Shown one piece after another: positions 44,715 through 55,712 of a stretch of 64,000 nt of DNA. The translations under genes were made by a program, and so were the position numbers. Where the stretch lies: NCBI GenBank assembly GCA_030490835.1, contig CM059975.1, positions 59,573,174 to 59,637,173 on the forward strand, in the 5' to 3' direction. The notes beneath the pieces are model-generated. The model ran no database searches and had not been told where the DNA came from. It worked only from the letters and a program-made list of their open reading frames with translations. This stretch comes from Annona cherimola. Lineage: Eukaryota; Streptophyta; Magnoliopsida; Magnoliales; Annonaceae. Each line of letters begins with the position of its first letter. Position 1 is the first letter of the stretch.

Positions 44715-47088
44715 GTAAGCAAGCAAACTTTCTAAAATGTCATTTTCTTTCTATGTGATTGATATGATTGAAATGTCTATGTTTATGCTTATGTTTTAGT
44801 GAAATGGGCAAGCACAAGTTTTGAATATGACGGCTTTAATGCAAAGCCATAAGTTTTGAAAAATGATGACTTTAATGAAAAGTCTTGAGGTTGCTTTATG
44901 GGAGGCAAGCGACACTTTTTAAGATAAATAATTTATCCTAAGTGTTGCCAAGGATGGGAATGCTTCATGTTAATGGAATTGAGAAATTTTGCTTATGAGT
45001 AAGTAAGTTCTCCATGTTAATGTTGTTTTAAGGATTTCATGTTTGATATCGATGGTTTTAAGAATTTGCTTTTAAGGAAGCAAATTCTATATGATATTGT
45101 TCAACAGCGTTTTATAAGAAAAAGGGAATTTTATCCATTTTCACAAAATATTGATTGTAAATGAGTTTTGAGTTATTTTTACAATAACTCGTGATAAACA
45201 ATGATGAAAAAGATTTGTTTTACTAGGTCAAGATAATTAAATAATAAATGATGTTTTGGACATAGTCCATATGTTTTGAAATGATGTTTGAAAAGTTTTG
45301 GTTTCCTTTAGAAAAGGAAATCAATGTTGAAAATGTTGAAAAGATATTTCTACGGATGTGTTGAAAGGGATTTATGGATGACCAACCTCCTATGATTGAT
45401 TTCATAAAATGGTTTAATTTCAGGTTGCTTGATGGCATGCAAAAGACTATGCAATTTTCCTCTATGCAAAAATGATTGATATGTGGATAATTATTAAATT
45501 TTTAGGTTATAGACAAGGGGATAGCATAATTGCATAACTTTTGTAAACAAAAGGTCCTGAAATAGAAACTAAGAAAATATTAGAGAAAAATATGTTTTAT
45601 TTGTGGAAATTCAAAGGATTTGAAATTCTTTTGATTAAAAGGATTTTAAGATGTATGGGTTCTCAAATGTTTCAAATGTTTATCAAAATACTTTACTCAA
45701 AACGTTTTTGAAAGAATTTAAGGAAGGTCATCCTAAAAGTAGATTTCAAATAACAACTTGTTAAAGTGGGTGCGCTCACTTACAAGTTGACACGGACTAC
45801 GGTCTGTGATGTGATTTTGAAAATTATTCTTAAATATAGACTTCGGTCTAAGATTTTTGTGCATATGGATGCAGGCTACGGTCTGTGATCCCGGTTTAAA
45901 AGGACATGGGCTGCGGTCTGTGGTTCTTCAAACTAAAATGGACTGCAGTTCGTCAGGATAACGTACGGTGCACCGGTACAAGGAATAGGCTGGTTGTAGA
46001 GCACGGTTGGGATGACCGGGGCCCACTCTACATAAGGCCAAGTCGCTAAGGGATGGCAGGAGTGCCAGCGGCGCCTTCCCTGAGATGGGAGCAGGATCAA
46101 TAACAGCCGCTGGGCTAGCGTGTTGTTAAGGATTCTCTTCCAAATGGTAGCATGATCACTTGCTAAGTGTCACTACTGGATGGAGAGAAATGCATTTGCT
46201 TATGTTATTTCTGAAAAGCCCAAAGATTGGGTCATGAAAATATGATTTTATGAAAGTATCCTAAAAGAATTTTTATGAAATGGTTACTCTAAAAGAAAGG
46301 GTGTTTTACACAAAAGTGTAAATAACAGGAATTAAAGGAAATGTGTTTATGCAAATGCATTTATGAAAATGGTTTACGTATTTCGTTTTCCTTGTTTGCT
46401 ATAAACAAGCCCCAAGACGGGGAATTATGAAAAGGATTTATGTTCATTTGTAAGAGAGCCTAAATAAAGAATGTTTTTTAACATAAAAATGTCCTTTGCC
46501 AAGAAAGGCTTATGTGATTGATGTTTAAGGACATATGAATGTCCATTGCCAATAAGGTTATGTAAAAGATGTTTTGAGACATGAAATGTCTCTTGATTTT
46601 ATGATGGCTTATGTGAATGATGTTATGAGACATAAAATGTCTCTTGACTAAAGAATTTTATGATGGTCTATGTTAATGATGTTTTGAGACATGAGATGTC
46701 TCCGTTGCCTAAGTATTTATGTTGTTTTGGATGTAAAATGTCCACTGGCAATCGATTGATTTCATGTAATGGCTATGAACATTAAAAATGTTCATATAAG
46801 ATTTAAGGGAACTCATCATCAAAGGTAAAATGTATATGTTTTGCCTAAACAAGCCTAGGTGTGGCTTGTAAATGATGTTAAGAATGAATGCTTTATGAAA
46901 ACATTCAAGGACATAGAATTGTCCTCAAGAACACGGAATTTCATGATGATTTTTTTAGGACATATACATGTCCTCATGGAACAAGGTATTCCCGATGTTT
47001 ATGAAAATGGTTTTCAAGAAGCCTTGCCCTAAAGCTAAAATGCTTGCTTACTGAGTTGTCACTCACGTTTTGTTTTCCTAACCCTTAG
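44715..47088 (+). other. Candidate intron in giant LTR
   Basis: Donor CAG|GTAAGCAAG at 44715. The acceptor is preceded by CACTCACGTTTTGTTTTCC and ends CCCTTAG at 47088. The layout is the same as in A and B but 2374 bases long, and it contains the GC island and the hairpin array. A further donor-like CAA|GTAAGT is at 43283. Inference only. Confidence 0.35.
46470..46975 (+). repeat. Array of short hairpins with varying stems
   Basis: Successive inverted repeats: GGACAT/ATGTCC (46529-46544), GAGACAT/ATGTCTC (46576-46592, 46627-46643 and 46686-46702), GAACATT/AATGTTC (46777-46793), GGACA/TGTCC (46909-46924) and AGGACAT/ATGTCCT (46957-46974). Loops are 3-6 bases. Stem changes are paired on both arms. 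Confidence 0.75.
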
Positions 47089-47674
47089 ACAGGTACCGAG
47101 GAAACTCAGAAGGTTGCAAACCTCAGACGTGGAGGAAGGTACATGATGATAGCCTTGAAGGCTATGAGGAATGGAAAAGCATAAATATGCTAAGGTAAGC
47201 TAATGTGTATGTGAACTTAATGACAATATTAAGTTCTGTATATGATTTAATGGTTGAATGTATGGATGTATGATAGAAAATATGATACTTAGGACAAGGA
47301 ATCTTTCACTGCAGAAAGGCAGGTAAAGATGCTGTGTTTATGTATATCCGAACTTAGCTAGAGTTCTAAGTTCCATGTAAATTAATGACTGAATGTATGA
47401 AAGTATGATTTATACAATGATTCAGTGTATAATGATAGGCATGTAAAGATGTTTTGAGTGAAATGATGAATTTTATTACAAGTAAAATGTCACAATGTAT
47501 GATGATTGTTATGTCAAGATTATGAATGATGACAGATGAATAATCGAAAAAAATTTGGACGCATTCCAATTAAGAACCCGCCGCGTGATCAGGGCAACAA
47601 TCCTGATTCACATTTACCAATCAATAGATCTTGAGGTAAGGAAGTGACGTCTCGGTTCGGGGCGCCACACTCTG

Positions 47675-48176
47675 TAAGTAATCTCCATGCTTATTTGCCC
47701 ATTAAAGCATAGTTGAATGTAGATAGTTCTCTAAAACCCAAATCTCCATCTTCTTTAGAAAGGCATAATTTTTTTCCAAGAAACCTAATTGATTCTCCTC
47801 TTCCCATTCCTTTCTCCCCACCAATATCTACTCATATTGAATTCAAATCATGACATACATGTTTTTGGAATAAAAATAGATTCATAATATACATGGGAAG
47901 TAAAAATAGATTTATAATATACATGGGAACAACTTGTGCTATTCTTTTAATGAGCACTTCTTTTCCCCCACAAAATAGCATTTTTATTATGCCAGCTTTG
48001 AACTTTCTTTCACATTTTTTCCTTAAGGCTTTGAAACATTTTCCCCTATTTTTGCCCAACCATATCAGTGGCCCCAAGTAGATATCCATCTAATTCCATG
48101 CGGACTACAGCTTAGCTTTCATCATTCTTCATGTTTCCCTAGTTGTATTGTTGCTGAAGAATGTGATAGTTTTCTC
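47675..48176 (-). pseudogene. LINE RT-distal region
   Basis: Minus-strand coding traces between the RT palm and the LTR insertion: KEVLIKRIAQVVPMYI and WLGKNRGKCFKALRKKCERK, typical of the post-RT segment of plant LINEs. A 30-bp direct duplication (AATAGATTTATAATATACATGGGAA) occurs at about 47875-47930. Broken by stops. Confidence 0.7.
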
Positions 48177-48740
48177 CTAATTAAGTAGCTGCCCTGAAGC
48201 CACTTCATAGTCTTTTAAAATCTGCAAAAGATGGTCAGCTTCATCTGCTTTGGCATTCATTAATAACAAAGCATCATCAGTAAAAAAAAAATAGTGAGTT
48301 AACTTGGGATCTCTTCTGCCTAATGTAAGACCATTCAAACTGCCCCTTTCTTGAGAACATTTAATTAGAGATGATAGCCCTTCCGTACAAAAGAGAAACA
48401 AATAAGGAGATAATGGGTTACCTTGTCTTAGGCCTCTGCTAGGATAAATGGTATTTGTTAGACCATCGTTAATTATAACCTTGTAAGTGACCAAAGCCAT
48501 ACAACTCCTCATCTAGTTGATCCATTTCCTATTAAATCCCATACTTTCCATAACAGCTAAGACAAACCTCCATTCTACTCTATCATAAACTTTTTCCATA
48601 TCCAACTTAACTGCTAATGCACCAGTTTTGCCCCTCTTCCTATTTTTCAGCTAATGGAAAACTTCAAAAGCAATAAGCACATTGTTTATTTTATGCCTTC
48701 CCGGAATAAAGGCACATTGCTCCGCTGAGATAATTCTTTA
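48177..48740 (-). pseudogene. LINE reverse transcriptase palm
   Basis: Minus-strand order: AFIPGRHKINN (about 48710), VKLDMEKVYDRVEW (about 48605), a TAG, then MRSCMALVTYKVIINDG, GLRQGNPLSPYLFLFCTEGL and YFFFTDDALLLMNA. The last is the catalytic Y/F-A-D-D box with Ala changed to Thr. In a live LINE this enzyme makes DNA from LINE RNA at a nicked chromosomal target. Confidence 0.88.
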
Positions 48741-49238
48741 GAGGCAAGACTTTAGCATATTTGCTAACACCTTTGCAATAATTTTATATAATATATTTCA
48801 TTAGCTGATAAGTCTAAACTCTATAATCTTATTGGCACCTTTCTTTTTTGGTATCAATATGATATTCATCTAATTGACCTCCTTGAGCTTATTGATTTGA
48901 TCCTCAACTGCTTCGATTTCAAGGAAGTCCTTACAGGAAAGAAAAATATCATCTCCCACCACCCTCCAGTTTTTGTAGAAAAAGCAAATCGACATCCCAT
49001 TAGGTCCTGAGGCTTTTATCAGATTCATGTCCCTTATTGCTCTCCACACCTCAGCTTTCGATAGTTGTTGAGTGAGAATCTGATTGTCCAGTGATGAAAC
49101 TCTACCTTCGATCTTGCGTACTCTTTATAGATGTTGGTTGGGCAACCTGTAGTAAACAGGCTATAGCCAAGTAATTTGTACAGACCAAACACCTATCAAG
49201 CCTTTCCTCGACCCTCTCCCTTCCCATACGATTATTCT
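48741..49238 (-). pseudogene. LINE endonuclease-to-RT linker, degenerate
   Basis: Positionally the linker and N-terminal RT. Traces include MGRERVEERLDRCLVCTNYL near 49200 and NLIKASGPNGMSICFFYKNW near 49000 (the GPDG...FY motif of LINE RTs). Several stops and frameshifts. Confidence 0.65.
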
Positions 49239-49724
49239 CTATGTCATAATGGGTCCCACAAAACCCACATCCTGAAGTTCACACCAATCAATAGCTTCTC
49301 TGAATTTTTCCATCTGCACTTTTGACCTTTTATTTTTGTTATTTAATTCAGAAATACCCATTATTTCATTGACGTCTCCAATAACAATCCATGGAATCTG
49401 AGATTGACCTCCAAGCAACTTCAACAGCTTCCATGATTCATCCCTTTTATGAGTTTGAGGATGACCATAAAAGACTATTAATCTCCACTCCTTATTTCTG
49501 TTTTCATGGTCAAAAAAAGAGCCAGTCCCCCTCTTCTGTCTTCGCAATCCACGACCAAGCAATTATCCATCTTTATTTTAACTTTTAACGAATTCAATTC
49601 ATTTTTTTTCCTCTTCAATTTAGATGGGAAGACTAGTTTGGGATCTTTTTTCTTGATGACATCAAGAAGATTACGAATTGTTCATGGGTTCCAAGCCCAC
49701 GACAATTCCATACCAGCAAACCCA
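49239..49724 (-). pseudogene. LINE endonuclease (APE type)
   Basis: Starts MGLLVWNCRGLGTHEQF (minus strand from about 49724), the NCRGLG start of plant L1 endonucleases. It continues, after breaks, with WRLIVFYGHPQTHKRDESWK, IPWIVIGDVNEIMGISE (GDFNEI-type motif) and FREAIDWCELQDVGFVGP. The enzyme would nick target DNA. The element's 5' end is only about 33 bases upstream. Confidence 0.88.
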
Positions 49725-49772
49725 TTTAGCTGTGGTGGAGCTAAGATTGTCTCTCAGCATCAATTCTAACTT

Positions 49773-49996
49773 AAAGAGTAAGCTTATTTGAACAAAACAT
49801 GTATACCTCCTATGTAATCCACAACCATCAAGTGCAAAATCTGATGATGAAACCCAACCCTACGATCTTTCTTAAGCTCCAAACCCCTTAATCTTAGAAA
49901 TTTTTAGCTCCAAATGCCTCAAATCAACTCCTTGCACAAATCCCCCCATTGCTTTCATATCTTTCAAGCTCTAAAGAAGAAATATAGAGGATGAGT
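49773..49996 (-). mobile_element. Continuation of LTR2-like host sequence
   Basis: Short stretch between the LINE duplication and the start of element B. It continues the host sequence interrupted at 40287. It contains CCCAACCCTACGATC and repeated AAGCTCCAAA words; no gene is seen. Confidence 0.45.
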
Positions 49997-50832
49997 TGTG
50001 GAACCCAACCTCCTCAGGCAATACATGTGTCACCTAGGGTTATAAACCCTAGATTTTTATAATAATTTTTATAATGAATAAAATTCATGAATTATATTCA
50101 CAAGTATGTGCATTGGAGATTGAAATGATGCAATCAAAAATTTAACCCATGTGAATAGTGCACTTGAATAGTAACCTAGGGATTAAGACACGAGATTAAG
50201 AGTTAATCACTTGGATTAAATTAATCACAAAAAGACGAAAAAGGAGATTTAATCGCTATAGGACGAAATAGCAATACTTTTTGATATTTTAATAGAATTT
50301 CAGATTTTAGTGAAAAATTGAAGAAAAATCATAATTTGCAATCTAGACGTCAGATTGGGATGAAATTTTTTATGAATGGTTAAAAATTTATGATGATCAT
50401 GATAAATGGATTATGATCTATCAAAAATCATGAAACATGAGCCAAGATTGAACATCAAATGGTAGCCCACTTTTTCATTTAATTTTTGATTTAGTTAAAA
50501 GTCAAATATCATTAAATAAAAAATCACTTTAATTAAATGCAAAGGTGCTCAAAATCCAACAAGGGGGCTGGACGTGTAGGGGCTGTGGGATTTTGAGCCA
50601 AATCCAATGGCCCAAAATTGATCTTATCATGTAATCAATGGTTGAGATTAATTAGTTTAAAAATAATTAATTTTAATTAATTAAAAATTCATTATATAGG
50701 GATGCTATAGGGGGTGTGAGCAGGGTAGGGGCTGCACAAAGCTCCAAGTGTTGCATGGGATTTGAAGAAAAAAATGAGAATTTAAGACCTCAAGCAAGGG
50801 GGTAAATTGTAATTTGATGAAAAATTGAGGAG

Positions 50833-50840
50833 TATAAATA
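50833..50840 (+). promoter_or_regulatory. TATA box of B 5' LTR
   Basis: TATAAATA in GGAGTATAAATAGGGG. The same box is at 60945 in the 3' LTR. Confidence 0.8.
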
Positions 50841-51749
50841 GGGGCAAGGTGAGAACGTTCAAGGCACCTCATTCTCAACTCAAGCTTGAGAAATTCAAGT
50901 CTCCCCACTCCCAAATTCGTTTTAGGTTGTGAGAGAAAGAAGAGGAGAAAGTTATAGAGAGAAAGTGTGAAAAGAAGAGGGATATCTCCACTTAGGGTAA
51001 GTGAATTCTATCCAAATTTCTTTTGGATGTTAAGTAGGGTAAAAACATGCTTAGATAATTCCTAAGCATGAGAAAATAAGTAAAGTTATAATGCCTAAGT
51101 GGAATTGTGCCAAAAAATCAAAAATTTGGAGCGAAGATAGAGCATTCGAGAAAATCATGTATAAAATGTGCAAATAATGCTCCAATATTGCTAAATGATG
51201 ATATGTGATGAATGTTTATGATAATTATGATGTTGGAATGATGATATATTGATAATGATTTTCAAATTTAAGGATTATGCTTAAGAAAAATTATGTTGAT
51301 TTTTAGTATGTGGAGAAAATGATTTATTTAGCTAAGTTAATGATGATGAATTCAAAATTCATGAATTTTTTTTATAATATATTAACTGAGAGCTATGTCA
51401 TGGTATTTTTTATTTTTTGGAAAAAAATGTCAATTTTTGGAACCCATGAACAGTACCCAACTCACAATGTACAGTAACCCGGATGAAAAGTAAACATGAA
51501 CAGTAATCTGCTACAGTAACTATGAACAGTAAACAGCGTGATTTTGGAGAAATTTTGAGATTAATATTTATATTATAAATATAAGGATGGAATTTTTGAA
51601 GAACCTATGGATAAAAAAATCCGTATAAGGAGATAATGACCGAATATTATAAAGAATGCATGGGAAGCAACCTGAATTGAATGAATGAAATGTCCTTTTT
51701 TCTTGAATAGGAAAAGGAAAAGAAAAAGTCGAGGACAATAACTTAGGAG

Positions 51750-52223
51750 GTAAGCAAGTTATATGCTTTCTAAAATATTTTTAAATGATTGCAAATTGTT
51801 TGCTCACATGTTTTATGAATTATATTTAAGGATGACCACTCCTATAATGCTTTACATGAAATGATTGCTAACTGCTTGTTAAATGCTTTTGTAAAATGTT
51901 TATGATTTATAAATATCATGTCGGCATGTGTATGTAAATGAGCGTGGTGCACGAGGAATAGGCCATAGTTGAGGTAGGAAGCGGACCGGATGTCTCCCTC
52001 TCTATCGCCAAGTCACTTATACAGGCCTAGGCCGGCGGCGACCTCCCTGAGATGGGAGCATGTATGGGATGGGCGTCTAGCTAACGTCGCATCTGAAGGA
52101 ATGTCATGAATGCTATGGATGCATTGCACTTGCATTTTATGAAATGCATGAAAAAGATTGAAAAAAATTATGTATGTCTTGCTTACGGAGTATTATGACT
52201 CACCCATGTTTTTCAAACGTCAG
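51750..52223 (+). other. Candidate LTR intron 2 of B
   Basis: Donor GAG|GTAAGCAAG. A branch-like ACTCACCC is followed by TTTTTCAAACGTCAG. The length is 474 against 480 in A. It contains the GC island. Confidence 0.4.
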
Positions 52224-52383
52224 ACAGGAAATGATGATGAAGGTAGCATGCAAAATGACATGTAGAATTTCGATAGAAATGTGATGTATGATAACGTTTA
52301 TGTAAAGACAATGATAAAGATTTTGATGTGAAAAATATCTTTCTAGTTAAATGAATGATGATAATTCTCCATGTATTGATGTT

Positions 52384-52413
52384 ATATATATATATATATA
52401 AATATATATATAT
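52384..52413 (+). repeat. TA microsatellite in B 5' LTR
   Basis: About 30 bases of (TA)n with a single A interruption, just before the U5 hairpin. Confidence 0.9.
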
Positions 52414-52515
52414 CCTGCCGTGTGATCAGGGCAATAATCCTGAGTCACGTTTACCAATCAAAAACGATCCCGGAGTAAGGCTTCTAGGCACCCTAGTTCG
52501 AGGCGCCATAGAAGT

Positions 52516-52527
52516 TAGTATCAGAGC
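52516..52527 (+). promoter_or_regulatory. Primer binding site (tRNA-iMet) of B
   Basis: TAGTATCAGAGC is one G-to-A change from the perfect complement of tRNA-iMet. It is followed by GATTGGTAAA, complementary to TTTACCAATC near 52450 in U5. Confidence 0.9.
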
Positions 52528-52628
52528 ATGGATTGGTAAATAGGCAGAAAAGGAAAGAAATGATCAAGTTAGAATATATGAAATTATGATTATGATCAAT
52601 TGATTTATCATTAATGATCTATATGTAG

Positions 52629-53417
52629 ATGGCAGATAAAGGAAAGGCTGCATTAAGTGCAAGGGAATTAGAGGAGGAACAAGAAAGGGAACTGACTCGG
52701 GAAAGAGTTGATAGATGGTTAGCATCTCAAGAAGGTTTAACCGAGAGACCCCCAGTTCCTACAATCTTCTCTAGCCAACCAGAAGCTCGTTGCCCTTCAG
52801 TACCTACAATCTTCTTTAGCCAACCACCAGGTTTCCAGTATTAGCTGAAATCCACCAGGCAGAGTCCTCTAGCAAGGCGCTTGCACTCCCAGACTCTCCA
52901 GTATACACTCCAGCTTCTACCGAATATACCCCAGCCAGCCCACTGCCTAGGACATCGGTGGTCACCGATTGGGTCGTTGAGGAAGACCTAGAAAGGTATT
53001 GGCGAAGGAGAGTTGCCCCAGTTCCACCTAATCTAGAGCCATGGTTTAGATTTGATGCTGGATACATCCAGTTTCGATATGGAACACCATGGGCTCAGGT
53101 AGACCACAGGGAAAGAGAGGCCGCCTAGGAACGTCGGGAAGCTCTGGCAAGGGGAGAAGAAGTGATGGAGCAACCCCCTCCTAAACAACCTAGTGAGGTT
53201 ATTCTAAGGGTCATCGAGTTAGAGGTAATGCCCGAAGCCCCACCCCCGCCCCTCCAGCAGTCGATGATGAGGACCCATAGAGTGGTCTGATAGCGAAGAA
53301 GAAGATGAGAACCCAGGACCTCGAGACTGGTCTGATACCGGTACGATTACCGAGGAACGCACACAATTATCATTTAGTCTTAGAAGATTCCTAAGGTTAA
53401 GGAGAAGGGGAAGTTAA
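52629..53417 (+). pseudogene. ORF0 of B: extra frame between PBS and gag
   Basis: Starts MADKGKAALSARELEEEQER about 100 bases after the PBS. About 263 codons overall, the same size as in E. Features in order: a charged N-terminus ending in RVDRWLAS, a proline-rich part with a repeated VPTIF.SQP unit and PPGFQY, then (after a frameshift near 52840) PVYTPASTEYTPASP, VAPVPPNLEPWFRF, YIQFRYGTPW, a TAG, PSEVILRVIE, and (after a shift near 53270) EWSDSEEEDENPGPRDWSDT then GTITEERTQ and a basic tail RRFLRLRRRGS. Matches to E in order and spacing support a real protein-coding origin. Function unknown. Confidence 0.75.
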
Positions 53418-53669
53418 AAGGATTGGGGATCATAAAGACACAACCACCGCCACCGCCAAGACATCTTATTTTTCTTTTTTATAAGTATGTAAATAATGTT
53501 GAAAACAGGTACATAAGGCTAAGCTACCCTATGTACAAAAGTTTGATATATGTATAAAGGTTTGTTGACAATGTATAATATATGTGAATTATATGATCAT
53601 GTGACTATGTTTATTTGACTAAGTGTATCATGATATGATAAATATTGATGTTATACTAATGAATGTTTT
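53418..53669 (+). other. Spacer between ORF0 and gag in B
   Basis: About 250 AT-rich bases without a frame. GACAATGTATAATATATGTG (from 53567) is shared with A, marking the right edge of the segment that A lacks. Confidence 0.6.
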
Positions 53670-53681
53670 ATGAAGTTGAAA

Positions 53682-54024
53682 ATGTCACTCACCAAAGCTA
53701 AAGTAAGAGCTAACAAGGGAAAGGCCCCGATGGAGGAATCAGTCGATCAAGCAAGGGGCGAAGCCAGTAAAAGGACTAATAGGGAAGAATCCGAAGAGCA
53801 GTCCTCTAGGACCCGCCCACGACGAGAGGGAAGCTCTAGACCTCAAGCAGAGGTCAATATCGAAGACAGGATAGCTGCAACAGTCGAGAAAGCCATGCAG
53901 CATTGGACAGTACAGGCCGCTAGGATGCTACAAGAAATGTGGAACCAGCAGACCCCACCACAGAGAAAGGATGGGGAAAGACCAGGCCCCTCAGCCAATC
54001 CCGGCACGTCAAGGGGGATGGAGG
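53682..54024 (+). pseudogene. gag: gag N-terminus of B
   Basis: Starts at the ATG shared with A (MSLTKAKVRANKGKAPMEES). The basic and charged N-terminus and the helical EDRIAATVEKAMQHW are followed by a PPQRKDGERPGPSANPGTSR linker. The frame is intact until an LTR2 element begins at 54025. Confidence 0.88.
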
Positions 54025-55707
54025 TGTAACGCCCCGTTTCTAAATATTCGTAATAACTAGTCAAAAGGGTACCATATGACCTACAAAAAATTCGACAGCA
54101 TCTCCCCATAATATATAGGGGGTGGTATGTAATACACAACCTGTTATTCATAAGCCATTCAAATTCATTTCAATATGTGACCTTCAACTCTATAGTTATA
54201 TATTTGTATCTTCATATGATAAGGGCATTCATATGGAAGGAAATCATTCAAATTTATCCATACACAACAAGCAAATCGAATGCTCATATCTACATGCATC
54301 CACATAAATCGTAATCCAATTCGAAATACTAAATACAATATGTTTGTCAAGGTCAATCGAGCTCAATAACTGTCTACATAATACTAATGTCAAAAGAGCA
54401 TAAAATTCAAATAACTTTAATTAGAGATGTTCTAATAGTTTCCAAGATTTGGTCTTCCACTTGCCCCATCATGAGGTTCCCCACCTGACCTGGGATCTAA
54501 AGAAAAAAATAACAAACCATGTGAGTCTAAATAGACTCAGTAAGTAGATAATGGTTAGCACAAAGTGGAATAAACAAAGTTTTGGATGCGCATGTCATGA
54601 TCAAAATAAAACATATGAGTCCAATAACTACTCCCAAGATCGTATGCATATAACCACGTATAAATAGAAGGACACAAACAATCCTCCACTCATGTCAATC
54701 AAGGGCCACGAACAACCCTCTCCTCATGTCAATCAGGGGCCATGAACAACCCTTTTACAACCAATCATTTTAAATAACACCTCATACATAACAGATAATA
54801 ATACATGTCACAAACCACACATACAACATCAACAAGGTTTACTTTCAATTCAATGTATAAAACTGCCACACGAGCATTTTAACAAACACATGGTAGGCGC
54901 AGAAAGAGAAAACCTCTAGTTCGTATCCTTGTTTGAACCGAATCAACTAACATCACATTTTAAGAATACAAAAGTTGCTAACGAGTCTTCTACTTCATAA
55001 AATCACTCATTCACAGCAAATTCCCCACAAACCTTGCTTACCCTAACTGTTACGAAAACTACGCCCCAAACTATGAATTTGTTGGGTGTCACATGTTCCC
55101 CCCCGTTTCATATCATGTTTAATACGAGATTTCATCATTCAATCAAGAAAGGGCAGCATCTACTTACCTTAATCGTGATTTTCTCCAAAACAGCGACCCT
55201 AGGCTTAGATTACAAAAATTCGGAGCTTCCTTGATTGGAATCGATGACCTTCAAGGCAGTTGGTAGAGATTTCTTGAAGAAATCTACAGCTGGATCGAAC
55301 TGAATAGGAGGGAAAGAAAAGAAGAAGCAGAGAATAGGAAGAGAAGAAGAGGGAAACGGAGTCGGGCCCAAATGAAAGATGAAGCCCTAACTTGCATTCA
55401 TAACCGAACCACCATCGAGTCGGGTCGGGTCGAAGCATGGGTCGGGTCTAATCGCAATTTGTAATTTACTTTCCCACTCATATAACTTAATAGTTAAAAA
55501 TTTCTCCGAGGGCGCTGCCCTTGCGACCTGACCGGCAGGTCGAACCCCGTACCTACTCTGCGAGGTGGAAAATAGTCGTACTGCTCAACAATGTCAATAT
55601 ATGTTATTAATCCATTAACATCAAAAGTTCCTAGTAGCATGTTCATAAATTACCTCATAATAGAGAAGAGTTACAATGAAAATAAAATAAAATACCTGGT
55701 CCTCACA
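54025..55707 (-). mobile_element. Solo LTR of family LTR2 in gag of B
   Basis: 1683 bp, from TGTAACGCCCCG to GGTCCTCACA, with a perfect duplication ggagg (54020-54024 and 55708-55712). A shows the empty site. Sense is minus by the donor/acceptor layout: donor AAG|GTAAGTAG at 55170 and acceptor CTTTAG at 54497, a 674-base span against 668 in the other copy. Contains tandem GGGCCACGAACAACCCT units (about 54645-54755) and a GC-rich patch (55510-55565). No coding region. Confidence 0.9.
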
Positions 55708-55712
55708 GGAGG

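Larger units (their letters stand above)
41791..47669 (+). mobile_element. Giant solo LTR (5879 bp) of family F in the LINE
   Basis: Starts TGTGAAACCCTAACCC and ends TTCGGGGCGCCACA, with a perfect duplication ctctg (41786-41790 and 47670-47674). There is no PBS, PPT or gag-pol inside, so it is a solo LTR of unusual length. It contains donors GTAAGT (43283) and GTAAGC (44715), an acceptor CCCTTAG (47088), a GC island (46000-46125), a hairpin array (46470-46975), a TGAGT/ACTCAC block (47050) and the U5 hairpin (about 47585-47612). Short frames on both strands at 42882-43345 are within the presumed leader and look non-coding. Confidence 0.88.
40303..49757 (-). mobile_element. L1-type LINE, 5'-truncated, split by giant LTR
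   Basis: Two pieces (40303-41790 and 47675-49757, about 3.57 kb together) of a minus-strand plant L1-like LINE. It has endonuclease, reverse transcriptase, zf-RVT-like and RNase H regions. A 15-bp target duplication CATCAATTCTAACTT lies at 40288-40302 and 49758-49772. A T run at the left end (40303-40308) is the remnant poly(A). The 5' end falls about 33 bases before the endonuclease motif, so ORF1 and the 5' UTR are missing. Stops and frameshifts abound. Confidence 0.88.
49997..52510 (+). mobile_element. 5' LTR of B (2514 bp)
   Basis: Runs from TGTGGAACCCAACC to GGCGCCATA (CA changed to TA). It contains a TATA box (50833), candidate intron 1 (50997-51710), a 39-nt mini-exon (51711-51749), candidate intron 2 (51750-52223), the GC island (51960-52095), a TA microsatellite and the U5 hairpin. 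Very similar to the 3' LTR at 60094. Confidence 0.9.
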
